Shown piece by piece: positions 1 to 11,155 of a DNA stretch of 64,000 nucleotides. The translations under genes and the position numbers were made by a program. Each line of letters begins with the position of its first letter. Positions within the stretch are counted from its first letter, which is position 1. The notes beneath the pieces are model-generated. The model had not been told where the DNA came from and searched no databases. It worked only from the letters and a program-made list of their open reading frames with translations. The stretch covers positions 28,834,560 to 28,898,559 of the forward strand of contig CM055280.1 of the NCBI GenBank assembly GCA_029237695.1, in the 5' to 3' direction. This DNA is from Conchocele bisecta. Taxonomy: Eukaryota; Mollusca; Bivalvia; Lucinida; Thyasiridae.

Positions 1-44
1 ATTTTGCGCATCTGCACATGATAACGAAGCTACATACCAAATAT

Positions 45-172
45 CAGGCGCGTAGGTATGAAGGTGAAAAAGGTTTTCGAGTTACAAGAAACGTGACGGA
101 CGTACGGACGGACGGACACCCGTGATGAAAACAATATACCCATTTTTTTCCCCAAAAAAGTGGGTATAACTA
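45..172. repeat. Interspersed repeat with GACGGACGGAC tract
   Basis: A degenerate GACGGACG tract is followed by a short hairpin of the form TACCCA-T/C-rich-GTGGGTATAA. The same tract type recurs at 32635-32660 and, as GTCCGTCCGTCC, in the 28-30 kb array. I associate this layout with bivalve interspersed repeats. The element class is not known to me. Confidence 0.5.
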
Positions 173-440
173 GTTAATCAGTTGCAATACTGTTGTTTTT
201 TTATTGCAATAATACTTGTGTACAAACATAAACATCATGAACTGCTACAAAGACGAACTAATTGTATTTCTATCAAGTAAATAATGATAATAGCAACTGG
301 TCACAAATATTAGGAGGTAAATAGAACAGCCGTTACCTGGCAATTTCACAGCTGATCGGGTTAATGATCGGATACAGAGGCTTGTTTGATTTCAAGTCTG
401 AATTGACTGGTGATGTGTGCAGTGCTTTTCTCTCATTTTT

Positions 441-630
441 TGGCTGTGACGGGAGAAATGGGGCTTATGGTATTTGCGACCAGTGTAGCTGCTGATCAAA
501 TTGCACATCCATTTAGCATGAGAACATTCTATTTTGCTTGTTATTATCATGCTGGGTGCTTCATTGATGGAATAGTGAGCTGTAAATACCCGAATTGTCG
601 TGATCGCTATGCCATATACTGGTCGAAAAT
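441..630 (+). mobile_element. MITE family A copy, right end eroded
   Basis: It begins with a close match to the family terminal repeat TGGCTGTGACTGGAGAAATG (one mismatch) followed by GGGCTTATGG and GCGACCAGTGTAG. Full copies elsewhere (42041-42273, 12604-12825) end in the reverse complement of that sequence, giving a non-coding inverted-repeat element of about 230 bp. Here the right terminal repeat has decayed. Confidence 0.6.
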
Positions 631-904
631 GTACTATATATTTTGCCAGCCGACAGTCCATACTATTTTGCCAACCGACAGTCCATCCGTATTAGCCTCT
701 CCTGTAGGATATTGTCCACGGGCGCACACATCAGTGAATGCCTTTACATAACACTGTATATGTTTCCAGTCTCACGCAACGGGAGACAACATTATGCAGG
801 CACAATTAGTAACAGGTTTTTAGTCATTTATGCTTCTCGCAAATTTATTGTGTTAATTGAGCAGACCTTCATTTCGCGGATGTCGCGAAACCACTTGCAA
901 AAGT

Positions 905-1440
905 TCTGTGAAGGAGTGAGTGAGTGAGTGAATAGGGTTTAACGTCCGCTTTTCTGACATAGAGGTACAAGCCTCAGGGAGTCTACACGCAGACGGGTCA
1001 ACGAGGTCGAGTCCCATATCCACCTGTCCAAGGGGGGTAAATCCCAACTTCAGAACTCAATATTTACAATCAAAATATATATTCAGTCCTGAAATTAGAA
1101 CAACCTGATCTGGTGCCAGGCCCTCGCCACACCAGCATCATTTATCCCATCCCCTAAAAGTAATAGGATTAGCGCTAATCTTACTTTTATATATGGGGCA
1201 TAGCCCGACTCAACTCTCACATACAAGAAAGCCAAAAATGTACATGAGGGCCAAATCCGGTATAGTGGGTTCCGGAAAGTATGAACCCAATCGTTAAGCC
1301 AGTTTAGTCGCCTTTTACGACAAGCAATGGCTACTGCAGCACTATTCTCAGGATCAGTTGATCCCGCCCCAGTGCCTGCACGGGGCTTCTGTGAAGGAAG
1401 TAATGATTGTTCATTCTGCCTGCAACTCATGGTATGATTT
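905..1440 (-). mobile_element. SINE-like element, minus orientation
   Basis: Read on the minus strand it contains the blocks GTGGCGAGGG, CCTGGCACCAGATCAGG, CAGGACTGAATATATATTTT and a 3' end turning into CACTCACTCACTC. The same block order occurs on the plus strand at 50850-51100, 51190-51485 and 62360-62520, ending in GCCGTTAAACACCAATA. This is the layout of a SINE with a short repeated tail. No intact RNA polymerase III boxes were seen in this copy. Confidence 0.45.
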
Positions 1441-3120
1441 AACATAATTTATTTTAGAAACATAAAAGAAAAATACCGCCACTGCAGTACTCGCCAGTAG
1501 AACGTACCTATCTGGCAATAGAAATGGCACCAAGTCGTGATTTTCCCTGACCATTTTGTATCAGACTTTCGGTATATTATTTTTATACCCCAGCCATAAA
1601 ATTACTCACTACATGTATTAGTCATCTAATTGTGGCGTGTTTATTAAAAAATATTGACTTCTGTCATATTAAAAATTAAGTTTTGAATGATTGTGAATAA
1701 TTTTACAAAATTATTTTAACACAAGATGGCGACCGAGAATATGGTGTAAATATCGCAATACGCGAAAACCGTACCACGATACGTATCGTCAGGATGACAT
1801 ATCGCAATAATACCGGTATATCGTTGCACCACTACATGTTTCTCAAGTAAAATTGGGCAGTAATGAATCAGGATTTACAAGCAAACCGGGTCTGTGGCCT
1901 CCAAACATCTGCACTATTTATTTATACCGGACTACTTATGCATACCCCCTGGCCGCTGTGTACTATATTTAGCACAGTCATACCTTAATGAGGCTGAGCC
2001 AATAAGCGATTTCTACGGTATGATCATTTCTGGAGTGAACCATCCGACCCCGGGGAGCGACAGCTTCAAAATAAAACAGGATGGAGTGTAATGTTCACCA
2101 GAAATTAGTGCGCTGATACCAGGAACATTGGTGGTTTCTGACCCGAGACGCATACGGGTACTGACGAATGCAGCCTACGGAAACGGCCAAGGACTATTGT
2201 ACGATCGGTGAACACACAGAAAAGGACTGGACTACCTGGATCGACTGAAGAGACTTCGGATTCTGACAGAGTTGAGAACAGAACAAATTTGAATAAAGTG
2301 CAAGATAACTAGATATTGATGTGTAATCCGGTATTTTAAAGGATTGTTTTAATAATGTCAGACCTCCAAGAGGCTTGCTATTACAATGGCGACGAGGATG
2401 TCAGAATAGTTTTCACGGCGTGGGAGAACTTGCAAAACAATTTTGCAGTTTGCTTATCTGGAGTTCAGACCCTGACCAGATCAGCCGGCATGGGAAATTG
2501 TCCGTTTCCACATTGGAATCCATGTTTATCTCTCCAAGAGAGTAAGCACAGCGTTGTATTCAGATATAGTCCCCCATATTTGTTTGAATTGGATGGTATA
2601 TTCAATAAATTGTGATTTAGTTCGCGTTTTCTTTTGTTTTTTATTTATTTTGTGATATAAGCGGCTAAAATTTTGCGGGAAAACAAATAAACAGAAAATT
2701 TGGGTTTCCATCTAATTTTACAAGGTTATTATAATATAATCATCAATTGTAATTAATAATTAATTTCCCCAAAGCAATTTGTTTTGTAAAATAAAAAAGG
2801 AAATACTTTTTTGAAAGACGGTTCAAATGAAAGGAGGGGGGTGGGGGTCTATTCTGAAATTTGCTGCAATTTTCCATGGTTGATTCCAAGAATCAAATAA
2901 AATAGGCCATACTAAGTAGTAGTTTTTGTGCAAGTGGCAAATTTGACTGGTAATTTATTATTTTATATATTTAAATTTATAATGTCCCTTTTTGTACAAA
3001 ATGGCCACAGCACCGTACATTTGACACCCAAACAACCTCAGCTCAAACTCTACAATCGTTGTAAAGATGGTCAGGTAGTGGATTGGACTTAGAGAATGGG
3101 AGGAGGGTGAGTGCGCATAT
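1441..3120. other. Intergenic, no gene recognised
   Basis: This is AT-rich sequence without a supported exon. A 25-base word at about 2357 (GTCAGACCTCCAAGAGGCTT and following bases) recurs at about 10227, so part of this stretch is an interspersed repeat. A run near 1735-1830 (AAGATGGCGACC, then CGTACCACGATACGTATCG) also looks repeat-derived. The 86-codon frame at 2355-2615 shows no domain or splice signal. Confidence 0.4.
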
Positions 3121-4490
3121 ATGGGTAGCTACGACAATATTAAGACGGAAGTCGAGCAAACACTGCAAATTGTCTCTCACTTATTAAGAACTGACCCTAA
3201 GTACAAGGGTGGTCTCCCAGATGCTGAGTATGGTGTTGTCCGACCTAGTTAAACTAGAGGATGATACTCGGGAGAGACAACCCAGGGAGACACAACTGCA
3301 GCAAGTGGGTGACGTGCTGTTGAACAACAATGGGGTACATAAACAACGTGTGGAATCGGACAGTGAGCCAGAGTCGAAGCACCCAAGGTTAAAGGGTGAT
3401 ATTTTCAGAACCAAGTTCTGCCATGATATGGTGGCTGGAGATGTACAGAAAGAAAGGACAGTGACGAGAGATGTGAGTGGTCGTCATTCTCGTACCAAGT
3501 ACGACAATGCCGAAGGTCGTGGGAGAAATAGGCGTACATCTAGGTCGACAGAGTATGATGTTGAACGGCAGAGGTCAAGGTCATTTGGGTCACTTAGGAA
3601 CGAAAGGTACTCGCGTACTAAGTATGGGAGTGAGGTGATGCATCGCCATAGACCTGCAAGGTCTGGATATCGCACCCCAGAAAGTAGAAGTAGGTCAAAG
3701 TCACCAAGGTCATGTGGGATAAAAAAGGACAAACACACACACGTACACTAGACATGACAGGCAGACTAGACACAGACATAGATCACATTCATATGTGTCA
3801 TCTAGCCAAAGTAGGTCAAGGTCACCTATAACGACTTCGCAGTACCATTCGAGTACCAAGTACTTGAATACGAGACACAAGGTCAGTCGTCAAAGGCGAA
3901 ACAGGTCACGGTTAGTGTCGAGCCAAAGTAGGTCACGGTCACCGAGAACAACTTCGCAGTACCATTCGAGTACCAAGTAATTGAATACGAGACCAAAGGT
4001 CAGTCGTCACAGGCGAAACAGGTCACGGTCAGTGTCGAGCCGAAGTAGGTCACGGTCACCTAGAACAACATCGCAGTATCACTTGAGTACCAAGTACTCC
4101 AGTTACCGGAGTCAGTCAAGGTCGCGCACCAGTAACAATATGATGGTACAGGTAACTGGCTGACATTTAAACAGCGCTTTCTCCAGTATGCGGACGCTCT
4201 CTCTGTAAGATCCAGGTGCATTGCAGAGTTGAAACAAGCACATGCCAAACATAATGGTAACTTAGAACAGATAAAAGAGCATAATGCCAGGAATAATTTG
4301 CACAATAGTCATGTGTTTCAAAGGTTACTGTGGCAAGCAATGTTCACAGTATAGTTTGGTTTGCCCTGGGGACTACAGCAGGCCGAAGAACTACCTCCCC
4401 TCAACTACAATGTTAACAAGAGTGCCGAAGGTCACAATATACGCCCGTCGAGGCAAGGCCAGTTAGCAAGGGGAGATAACTCACTGACAA
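3121..4490 (+). pseudogene. Arg/Ser-rich Gag-like reading frame, frame-broken
   Basis: An ATG at 3121 opens about 30 residues (MGSYDNIKTEVEQ..., ending near TDPKYKG). Reading then moves to frame 2 near 3205 and stays open to 3751 through an acidic then Arg/Ser-rich stretch. It shifts again at the CA-rich tract at 3730-3745 into frame 3, where RSRSRSP-type motifs occur in an imperfect tandem repeat to about 4130. An in-frame TAA at 3978 replaces the TAC (Tyr) seen in the neighbouring repeat. At about 4125-4142 the frame moves back to frame 2 and reads YDGTGNWLTFKQRF, which resembles the start of a retrotransposon Gag core. One TAG at 4352 interrupts the frame before it fades at about 4485. I infer a retroelement-derived gene with an SR-like N-terminal region. 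A true SR-protein pseudogene is the alternative. No zinc knuckle, protease or reverse transcriptase follows. Confidence 0.5.
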
Positions 4491-4935
4491 TTAATAGGGT
4501 TCTTGCCATGATAAACATGTATATTGAATTTGGTCACGATCTGTCAAAATAAATAGGATTCTTTGTCTTAAATTAAAAATGGCCGCCAAGGGGAGATAAG
4601 TCATCGGAAATTTTCATAATCAATAGGCTTCTCCGTCTTGCCATGATAAACATGTATACCGAATTTGGTTACAATCGGTGAAGTAGAACTTGAGTTATTG
4701 CGTGGACAAGGATACAGTGCGAAAAATAAAAATGACCGCCAAGGGGAGATAAGTAATTGGAATTTTTTTAAAATAAATAGGCTTCTTCATCTTGCCGTGA
4801 TAAACATGTATACCGAATTTGGTTACGATCCGTGAAGTAGAACTTAGTTATTGCATGGAGAAGCTGTGCACGCCTGCCCGCCCGTACAGAATGAATACAT
4901 ATAAATATGTCCCGTTTTTTCAAACGGGCGTATAA
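4465..4935 (+). repeat. Three-copy repeat with GGCCGCCAAGGGGAGATAA
   Basis: Three degenerate units of roughly 150-165 bases each hold CAAGGGGAGATAA, then TAATAGGGTTCTTGCC or a variant, then ATGATAAACATGTATACCG and GAATTTGGT. The block ends in a short hairpin (CCCGTTTTTTCAAACGGG) followed by TATAAAAATGACG. A similar end, with ACCGTTTTTTTAAAAACGGT, is seen at 8700-8735. The block may be an insertion separating the coding remnants on its two sides. Confidence 0.6.
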
Positions 4936-4937
4936 AA

Positions 4938-5251
4938 ATGACGGAGGATGATGTACTTGTTCTGAAACGGTGCATAGAAACTTTCCTTGATCTAAATCAA
5001 TTGACAGTACAAAATTACTCACTTCACCTCAAAAATGTGAAGCAGCGTACCAGACATCAAATCCGAAAGCAACGACATTCACGCGCAAAAAGTGTCGGAC
5101 CACAATGTGTAAACTAAAGAAAGCTAGGTATGCTGCGCGATTACGAAAATTCAAACTACACTCCGAGTTACATAACGCCAAGGGTATGACAGATCCTAAA
5201 CCAGACTTTGCAAACCTGCCCCATCTACTCGAGCACCAGTATGCTTGCTAG
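4938..5251 (+). pseudogene. Basic protein remnant with one frameshift
   Basis: An ATG at 4938 gives 59 codons (MTEDDVLVLKRCIETF...) to a TAA at 5115. Overlapping in frame 2, from about 5081 to a TAG at 5249, the frame continues in the same Lys/Arg-rich style (KLKKARYAARLRKFKLHSEL). The switch lies at an AAAAA run at 5087-5091, so one base change probably split a single frame of about 100 codons. A strong donor consensus (GTAAGTATG) overlaps the final TAG at 5251, so the second part could instead be a spliced exon. I do not recognise the family. Its position suggests it may belong to the RS/Gag-like relic upstream. Confidence 0.35.
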
Positions 5252-7275
5252 TAAGTATGAAAAGCAGCACTACATGCAAGGTTGAGAGTCATGTAAGTGC
5301 ATACTGATAATTAGAGTTGACTATCCGAGCAGCCATGTAGTACTCGCAATATATCTGACATATTGTGATAGCTCGAAACAATATGTGCTGTAAGAATTGT
5401 GATGTATCAGGGAATTAATGTTTTTTACCTTCGGCCTTAACTTGCAACTTTCACTCCATCTTCCCTTAGCTGGGTGCTTGTTACAATTAATACACAGTAG
5501 CAGAAAACAGCTTGCAGCAGTATGACATAATTTCTGCTAAATTTAAAATTTTGAATTTTTTCTGGAAAAATGTAGCCCAGAAGTACTGGCGTAGACCCTG
5601 ATCGCGCAGCCAAATTTGGTCTATACCGTTTTATAGTATTAACCGAGTCAATAAATAATGTTTAGAAAAACGTTGCTACCTGTTGGGGAGCTATACACTT
5701 GATACCAGTTAGTAATCAAATACACAGTGCCAATTAAAGAGACGCGCCGCTTTAATATATTAGCCGATCTATAAATAGATCGGCTAATAAATATGCCGTA
5801 TTCCTCTTGGCTTATTTTACTGGCAAATATGGATTTAGTGCAATGTGGCGGCTGCATAATAGCATCCATTGCATTCTCCCACTCACCGATTCATTTCCAC
5901 ATAATAGGTGGTCATTTCGACAGTTGTGCACATTTTATCTGGATAGAATAACAGTAATGCATTGACGATGTGTTAAATGATTGTTAAAGTAAATACAGCA
6001 ATAGTACAGTTGAAACAGATAACTGGCGGCATACCCAAAGGCAGTATGATTGGACCGACCATTTTCCTGCTATATATTAATACTAAATTGAAGTGGCGCA
6101 CCGCTCGCCGCTGTAGAATGTGAAGATGAAATTTCCGGAGATGTCATAACTTAATGTTGGATTTATAACTATTTGTGTTGTTTTGTAATATACATATTGT
6201 AAATGGAATAAAATAATAACTAAATTTCATGAATTGCTGTGTTTTGTGAAATCTACTTCAATCATTCATGTATGCGATGGACATGTTCACAGGGCTCCCA
6301 GTAGTAATTAACTTTATATTCGGGATCATTTGATTGCTTTATTTTATTTTTGTTTGCAATACTTTAGTAAAGTTTATGAGTCATAATCTATTTTACACAC
6401 ATTTTCATCAACAAACTTTCCACTAATTTAATTAACATTTGAAATGATGCATAAGTTAGGTTACAAATATAACATTTCACCATTATTATGAAAGTAACCT
6501 ACACTAGTCCTAGGAGCACCGAGTAAGTAAGTCCTTGATCTGAGTCATTGGCAGCTCTGTGTTCCTATTATAAACACAGTTCTTTATAGAGCGTTATTTT
6601 ATTTGAAACCTCCCTTGTACAGTTCAGGTATGTGACACCCTCTACAATAGCCTTCGATCAATTAGTTTCGGAACACCTAACGACATGTGCTTTCTTCATT
6701 CAGTGGAACAGCAAATTTGAAACAAAACAAATCAATAAAGTAGGAAAACTATTCAATTCAGATAAAAACTTACCATAGGAATTACAAAATTTCCGATTAT
6801 TTACATTTTTTCCAGCCGCTAAAGTTATGGACGTCACTAACTCGTTACATTACCCGATCTAATGGGTTTCGGAACGATTTGGCTACTCAAGTATTGTTCC
6901 CGGGTACTAGACCCGATGCCGTCGAAATCATGCATACTGGTACTGCATATGTTTTTCAACATATCCAATCGCCTTAAACATGTTAATGGGTGTATTTAAA
7001 TACAACAGTGTATTCTTAAAAAATGTTTCCGTAATTATGTTCATCCATTCCTTTGCTCATTACATTCGTGTCTGCCTTGGTCATGCTGGTGTGTAAATAC
7101 GGCTGATACATGTTCCTCATTTTAGTTAGTGCCGACTACAAGCGTTTGTCACATTGTTTCTTACATAATCAGTGTTTTTTTTGCATATATTATTCAGACA
7201 ATGTGACTTTAAAACACCATTATGCCATAAACTTTATGTGCTGAAATATTACACATCCCAGTTGATTTGTTTTTA
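5252..7275. other. Intergenic, no gene recognised
   Basis: AT-rich sequence with no supported exon. It contains a 28-base palindrome at 5760-5787, listed separately. The 73-codon minus frame at 5648-5869 spans that palindrome and is likely chance. Confidence 0.4.
5760..5787. repeat. 28-base palindrome, copy 1
   Basis: TTAGCCGATCTAT and its reverse complement flank a central AA. An equivalent palindrome with central TT is at 61423-61450. The flanks of the two copies differ. Confidence 0.7.
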
Positions 7276-8135
7276 AAACAAGAGCTGTAGGAGAACAACA
7301 TAGCTCGACTACGAGGGTTGTCGATGTACACATAGCTTGACAAAGAAGGTGGCTGCGGCCTGCATAAAAACCTTAACCAAGGTTGATTAAATAAAAACAT
7401 TAACCAAGGGAAATTAAGTAAGTAATTTAAGGTTAACTGTAGGTCAATGTCAGATATAGGTCAGGGGTTATTGATGTACATCACTAGGAGATGAAGTTTT
7501 CCAAGTATGGTTGCTGTAGGCCCAGGAGTATTCCATATACAAGCTTGACTAAAAACCGTAACCAAGTGGAAATAACTAAGTAATCCAAGGATAAAAGTAG
7601 GTCAAGGTCAAATATAGGTCAAATATAGGTCAGGGATTATTGGTGTATATCACTAGGAGATGAAGTTGTCCAAGTATGGTTGATGTAGGCCCAGGAGTAT
7701 TCCATATACAAGCTTGACTATAAACATTAACCAACTAATTCAAGGTTAAATGTAGGTGAAGGTAAAATAAAGGTCAGGGGTTATTGATGTACATCCCTAT
7801 GAGAAAAAGTTATCCAAGTATGGTGTCTGTATGCACAATAGTATTCCATCTACAAGCTTGACTAAAAACCTTAACCAAGGTTTAGTAAATACCTTAACCA
7901 ATGGGAGTTAACTAAGTAATTCAAGGTTAAATGTAGGTCAAGATCAAATATAGATCAGGGGTTATTGATGTACATCACTAGGAGATGACGTTGTCCAAGT
8001 ATGGTGGGTGTAGGGCCAGTAGTATTCCATATACAAGGTTGACTAAAAACCTTAACCAAGTCGTGACGGTGACGCCGATGCCGACGCCGGGGTGACAACA
8101 TAAGCTCTACTTATTCTTCGAATAGTCGAGCTAAA
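7276..8135 (+). mobile_element. Interspersed element with internal about 150-bp tandem units
   Basis: The left edge is ACAAGAGCTGTAGGAGAACA and the right edge is CGACGCCGGGGTGACAACAT followed by TAGTCGAGCTAAAAA, a pairing I associate with bivalve repeats. Between them are four to five degenerate units with TAGGTCAGGGGTTATTGATG, CATCACTAGGAGATGAAGTT, GTCCAAGTATGGT and GACTAAAAACCTTAACCAAG. No open frame was found. Class unknown. Confidence 0.55.
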
Positions 8136-10690
8136 AATAACTAACTTGAGTAGCATACAAACCAATCGAATTTACCCTATCTCGAAACTAGGTAATTCCA
8201 TCTTTACTGCAGCAGCCACAATACACAGCTGTGAAAGCTGTCAACAGTTTTAATGCGATAAAAGGTAGTTTTGTTGACCTTATAAGGGTGATGACAAAAG
8301 GTAATAAGTATTTTGCACATATTTAACCCCCATGTACACAAACGAAGGATAAATCACATTTTGGATGCTGATTTTCCACATTTTTCCTGTGGTGAATGAA
8401 CTTTTTAAATCTATATACTTGTTTTATTCTTTGCAGATACACACTTTAGTATTAACTTACCTTTTCAACATGCGCTACAATTAATAAATTACAACATTTT
8501 AAAAGTCATTTACGTTCAAAATATGACGATACTGATCCGATACTGTTCCAGATCGGACCGAATTATCGTATGCCAATATTTTCCAGTGACCTGTATCTGG
8601 CCAAGGTGCACATCTTCAATATGTGTAGAAGACGTGTGTATAGTTTCAGATCGATCGACTTAACGGTTTCGGAGGAGTTGTGTACACGAACTATGATACG
8701 TACCGTTTTTTTAAAAACGGTCGTACATGTATAAAAATAAAACGCACGAAAATCTGAACTGTCAACTTTTTGTTGGAGAGTTCTGGCCCTCTCAATAAGT
8801 ATGCAATTGTTGGAGTGAATCAGCCTTATGCTAAAATTAATATTATAAAACTCATATTCACGTCTGAACGTTTATGCGAATGCAGGAATGGCGTTGGGAG
8901 CATGCCCGCGGACCCCTAGCAACATCGTGCCCTGTGGGCCCTCAACACAGCCCCCACTCTCAATAACTCACAATAATATAAAATTTTGTTTTTATTTTTC
9001 CTTTCCACCCCTACTAATAACATTCCATTCAATTAACTCTTTTGAAAAGGCATTTACACGAATAAATTTTCATTCAATTTCACTATGCATTAGATTGTTG
9101 TATTTCAGAAAATATTGTGTAAATAATGACTAGGGTAAAAAATGTGCAATAACATCTTAAGCAATTTTGCGCACCTGCCTATTACAACAGGGAGAAAGAA
9201 ATGTGACACTGAACTCGAACCAGTAAACTGGTTTACCGTACCATCGGTATACCCACTAAATGAACCGTGTCAGATACACACAAACCTTCCCGTAGTGAGT
9301 TACATACTAGCCCTGACAGTATATAACACATTTAAGTCAATAGCGCCAATGACGTGTGTCTATATAGTTATAGCCTGTACTGCTCTACGGTCGTTATTCC
9401 ACCATAATTATTCGACGTTGAGAGATAAGACAGTGGCGGGTCCCTACAAATAAAGTACAACAACGGGCAAGGAACCCTACTATTATCATAAGCATGAGTA
9501 ATAGTCAAATAAATCATGCATTTCTGAACGAAATATATAGTTTGTAGTTTAAATTAAATTTCAATCAAAACGTATTTTAATATCCATTTTTGTAGAATTA
9601 ATCCTTTGCGCTAATAAGTAATACACGTAAAATTGTCACTATATTTTATCCGGGCATAGATTTACACTCATTTTCAAGCAACCGGAAATTAATCAATTAC
9701 TCAGTTCACAGTGTTGGAAGAACGTTTTGATTTATTTAAAAAATTTAAATGGATATTGGAGAGATACTACAAAGAATCAGCACTTGAGATAAGGTAATAA
9801 TCAATTTTGAGAGCATAATTAACAATATAACGTGTATATTAATACAATTTTGGCCATAGAAAGTATTGAAAACCTTCCTCAAAGCCGTGGCGATTTCGAG
9901 ATACCACTTTACAAAAGCAAGCCGTCATGACTGTATATCAAGACAGTCATGAAGTCACGATTAGCTGCAGAAAACAATAAACGGACCACAAATATAGCAT
10001 ATTTTTCTTATTTTGCCACAAAAACACATATTGGTATTTCATTAGAATTGTCTCCAATGAAATGCCAAGAAATGTTTTCATTTTGACGCAAACTATTCAA
10101 TAATTGCTGTCTGTTGATGTGTAAACAGTAGCGATTTTATTTTACCCTATTAAAATATTGAAATACCCAATTGCTTCAGAAATGATGGGAGTGACAATAC
10201 TCAATTACAAATTCCTTATCTGGAGCCCTGTCAGACCTCCAAGAGGCTTGGTATTACATTCAATCCCAAATTCACATATTTTATTAGGAAGTACGCCAGG
10301 CTAAATTAAACGTGAATTGCGCATTAGCCGATGCGCAGAATTAGCCGAAATGACAGTAACTCATGTATGAAACAGTATGCAAATGATGCATGACGGATAT
10401 GTCCACAGGATATGATAATTTGTAAGTGGAGTCCGAAACAGTGAAAGTGCGAATCGGTTCGTTTTCTGCGCAAAGTTGCCAGTTGGTCACCAAATAACAC
10501 GACTGTTCAAGGAAATGGACACAAATTAATATATAAACAAGCAAGGTAAAATATTTCAACTAACATTTTGTGGCCAAATTGACTGGTTGAAACGACTGAA
10601 TGTTTGGATTGAACCACGTTAGAAATGTTGTGATTTCAACATGCGGGATTACAAATGGCGGAAACAATTCAAAGGGGAGATAACACATTT
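8136..10690. other. Intergenic with short repeat pieces
   Basis: No exon is supported. Recognisable pieces are a repeat end at 8590-8740 that matches the end of the block at 4465-4935, a G/C-rich repeat remnant at 8885-8965 (GGCGTTGGGAGCATGCCCGCGG), a short hairpin near 9930-9955 around CATGACTGT, and a copy of the GTCAGACCTCCAAGAGGCTT word at about 10227. The 103-codon frame at 9142-9453 has no family signal. Confidence 0.4.
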
Positions 10691-10699
10691 TGTTGCGCG

Positions 10700-10860
10700 T
10701 GTCGTGCAACAAAATAAGTGGCTAGGTAAACCTTCTCAGGCGAAGGCCCACTAGTCTGTTTCAGTAACGACAAAGGTACGGTAATACAGAGGTCCCCGGT
10801 TCGAGTCCCGTGGTCGAAGATGCATCTTTCTCACCCTGTGAAATAAACTTAAGCGAGAAT
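10700..10860 (+). mobile_element. tRNA-derived SINE head
   Basis: It has an A-box-like TGGCTAGGTAAACC and a B-box GGTTCGAGTCCC, followed by CATCTTTCTCACCCTGTG, a body I associate with molluscan tRNA SINEs. The T-stem pairs poorly, so this is not an intact tRNA gene. It is preceded by the palindromic TTTTGTTGCGCGTGTCGTGC region at 10689-10715. Confidence 0.45.
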
Positions 10861-10974
10861 CTAAAAATTAACCACTCAGTGGCAACCAAAATCTGAATGA
10901 ATTTTTGTGTTGGGGTCCAGTTACTGGAAAGGCAATATTTAATTTTCTAGTCCTACTACAAGCGCGAATACAGA

Positions 10975-11155
10975 AATAATTGCAGGGGGGTCTGTAAATA
11001 CAAGTCGTCGTAGCCGACCATCCGCGAGCGCGAAGCGCATCGTAAAGTCGGGTGGGGGGGGGGATCTGGGTGTCCTCCCCCATGAAATGTTTAAATGCCA
11101 GATCGCCGCAGATGGACCCCCCCCCCCCCCTCACCCCCTGCATACGCGCCTGTAC
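10975..11155. repeat. G/C-homopolymer interspersed repeat
   Basis: Runs of G and C flank GATCTGGGTGTCCTCCCCCA, ending at CATACGCGCCTGTA. It is similar in layout to the elements at 26812-27235, 52662-52901, 60597-60766 and 63255-63520. Confidence 0.5.

Noticed and set aside
3209..4163. Functional SR splicing factor
   Set aside because: No RNA-recognition motif, at least two frame changes and an in-frame stop, and the Gag-like motif follows directly.
10760..10830. Intact tRNA gene at the GGTTCGAGTCCC box
   Set aside because: The T-stem and acceptor stem do not pair; a SINE head fits better.
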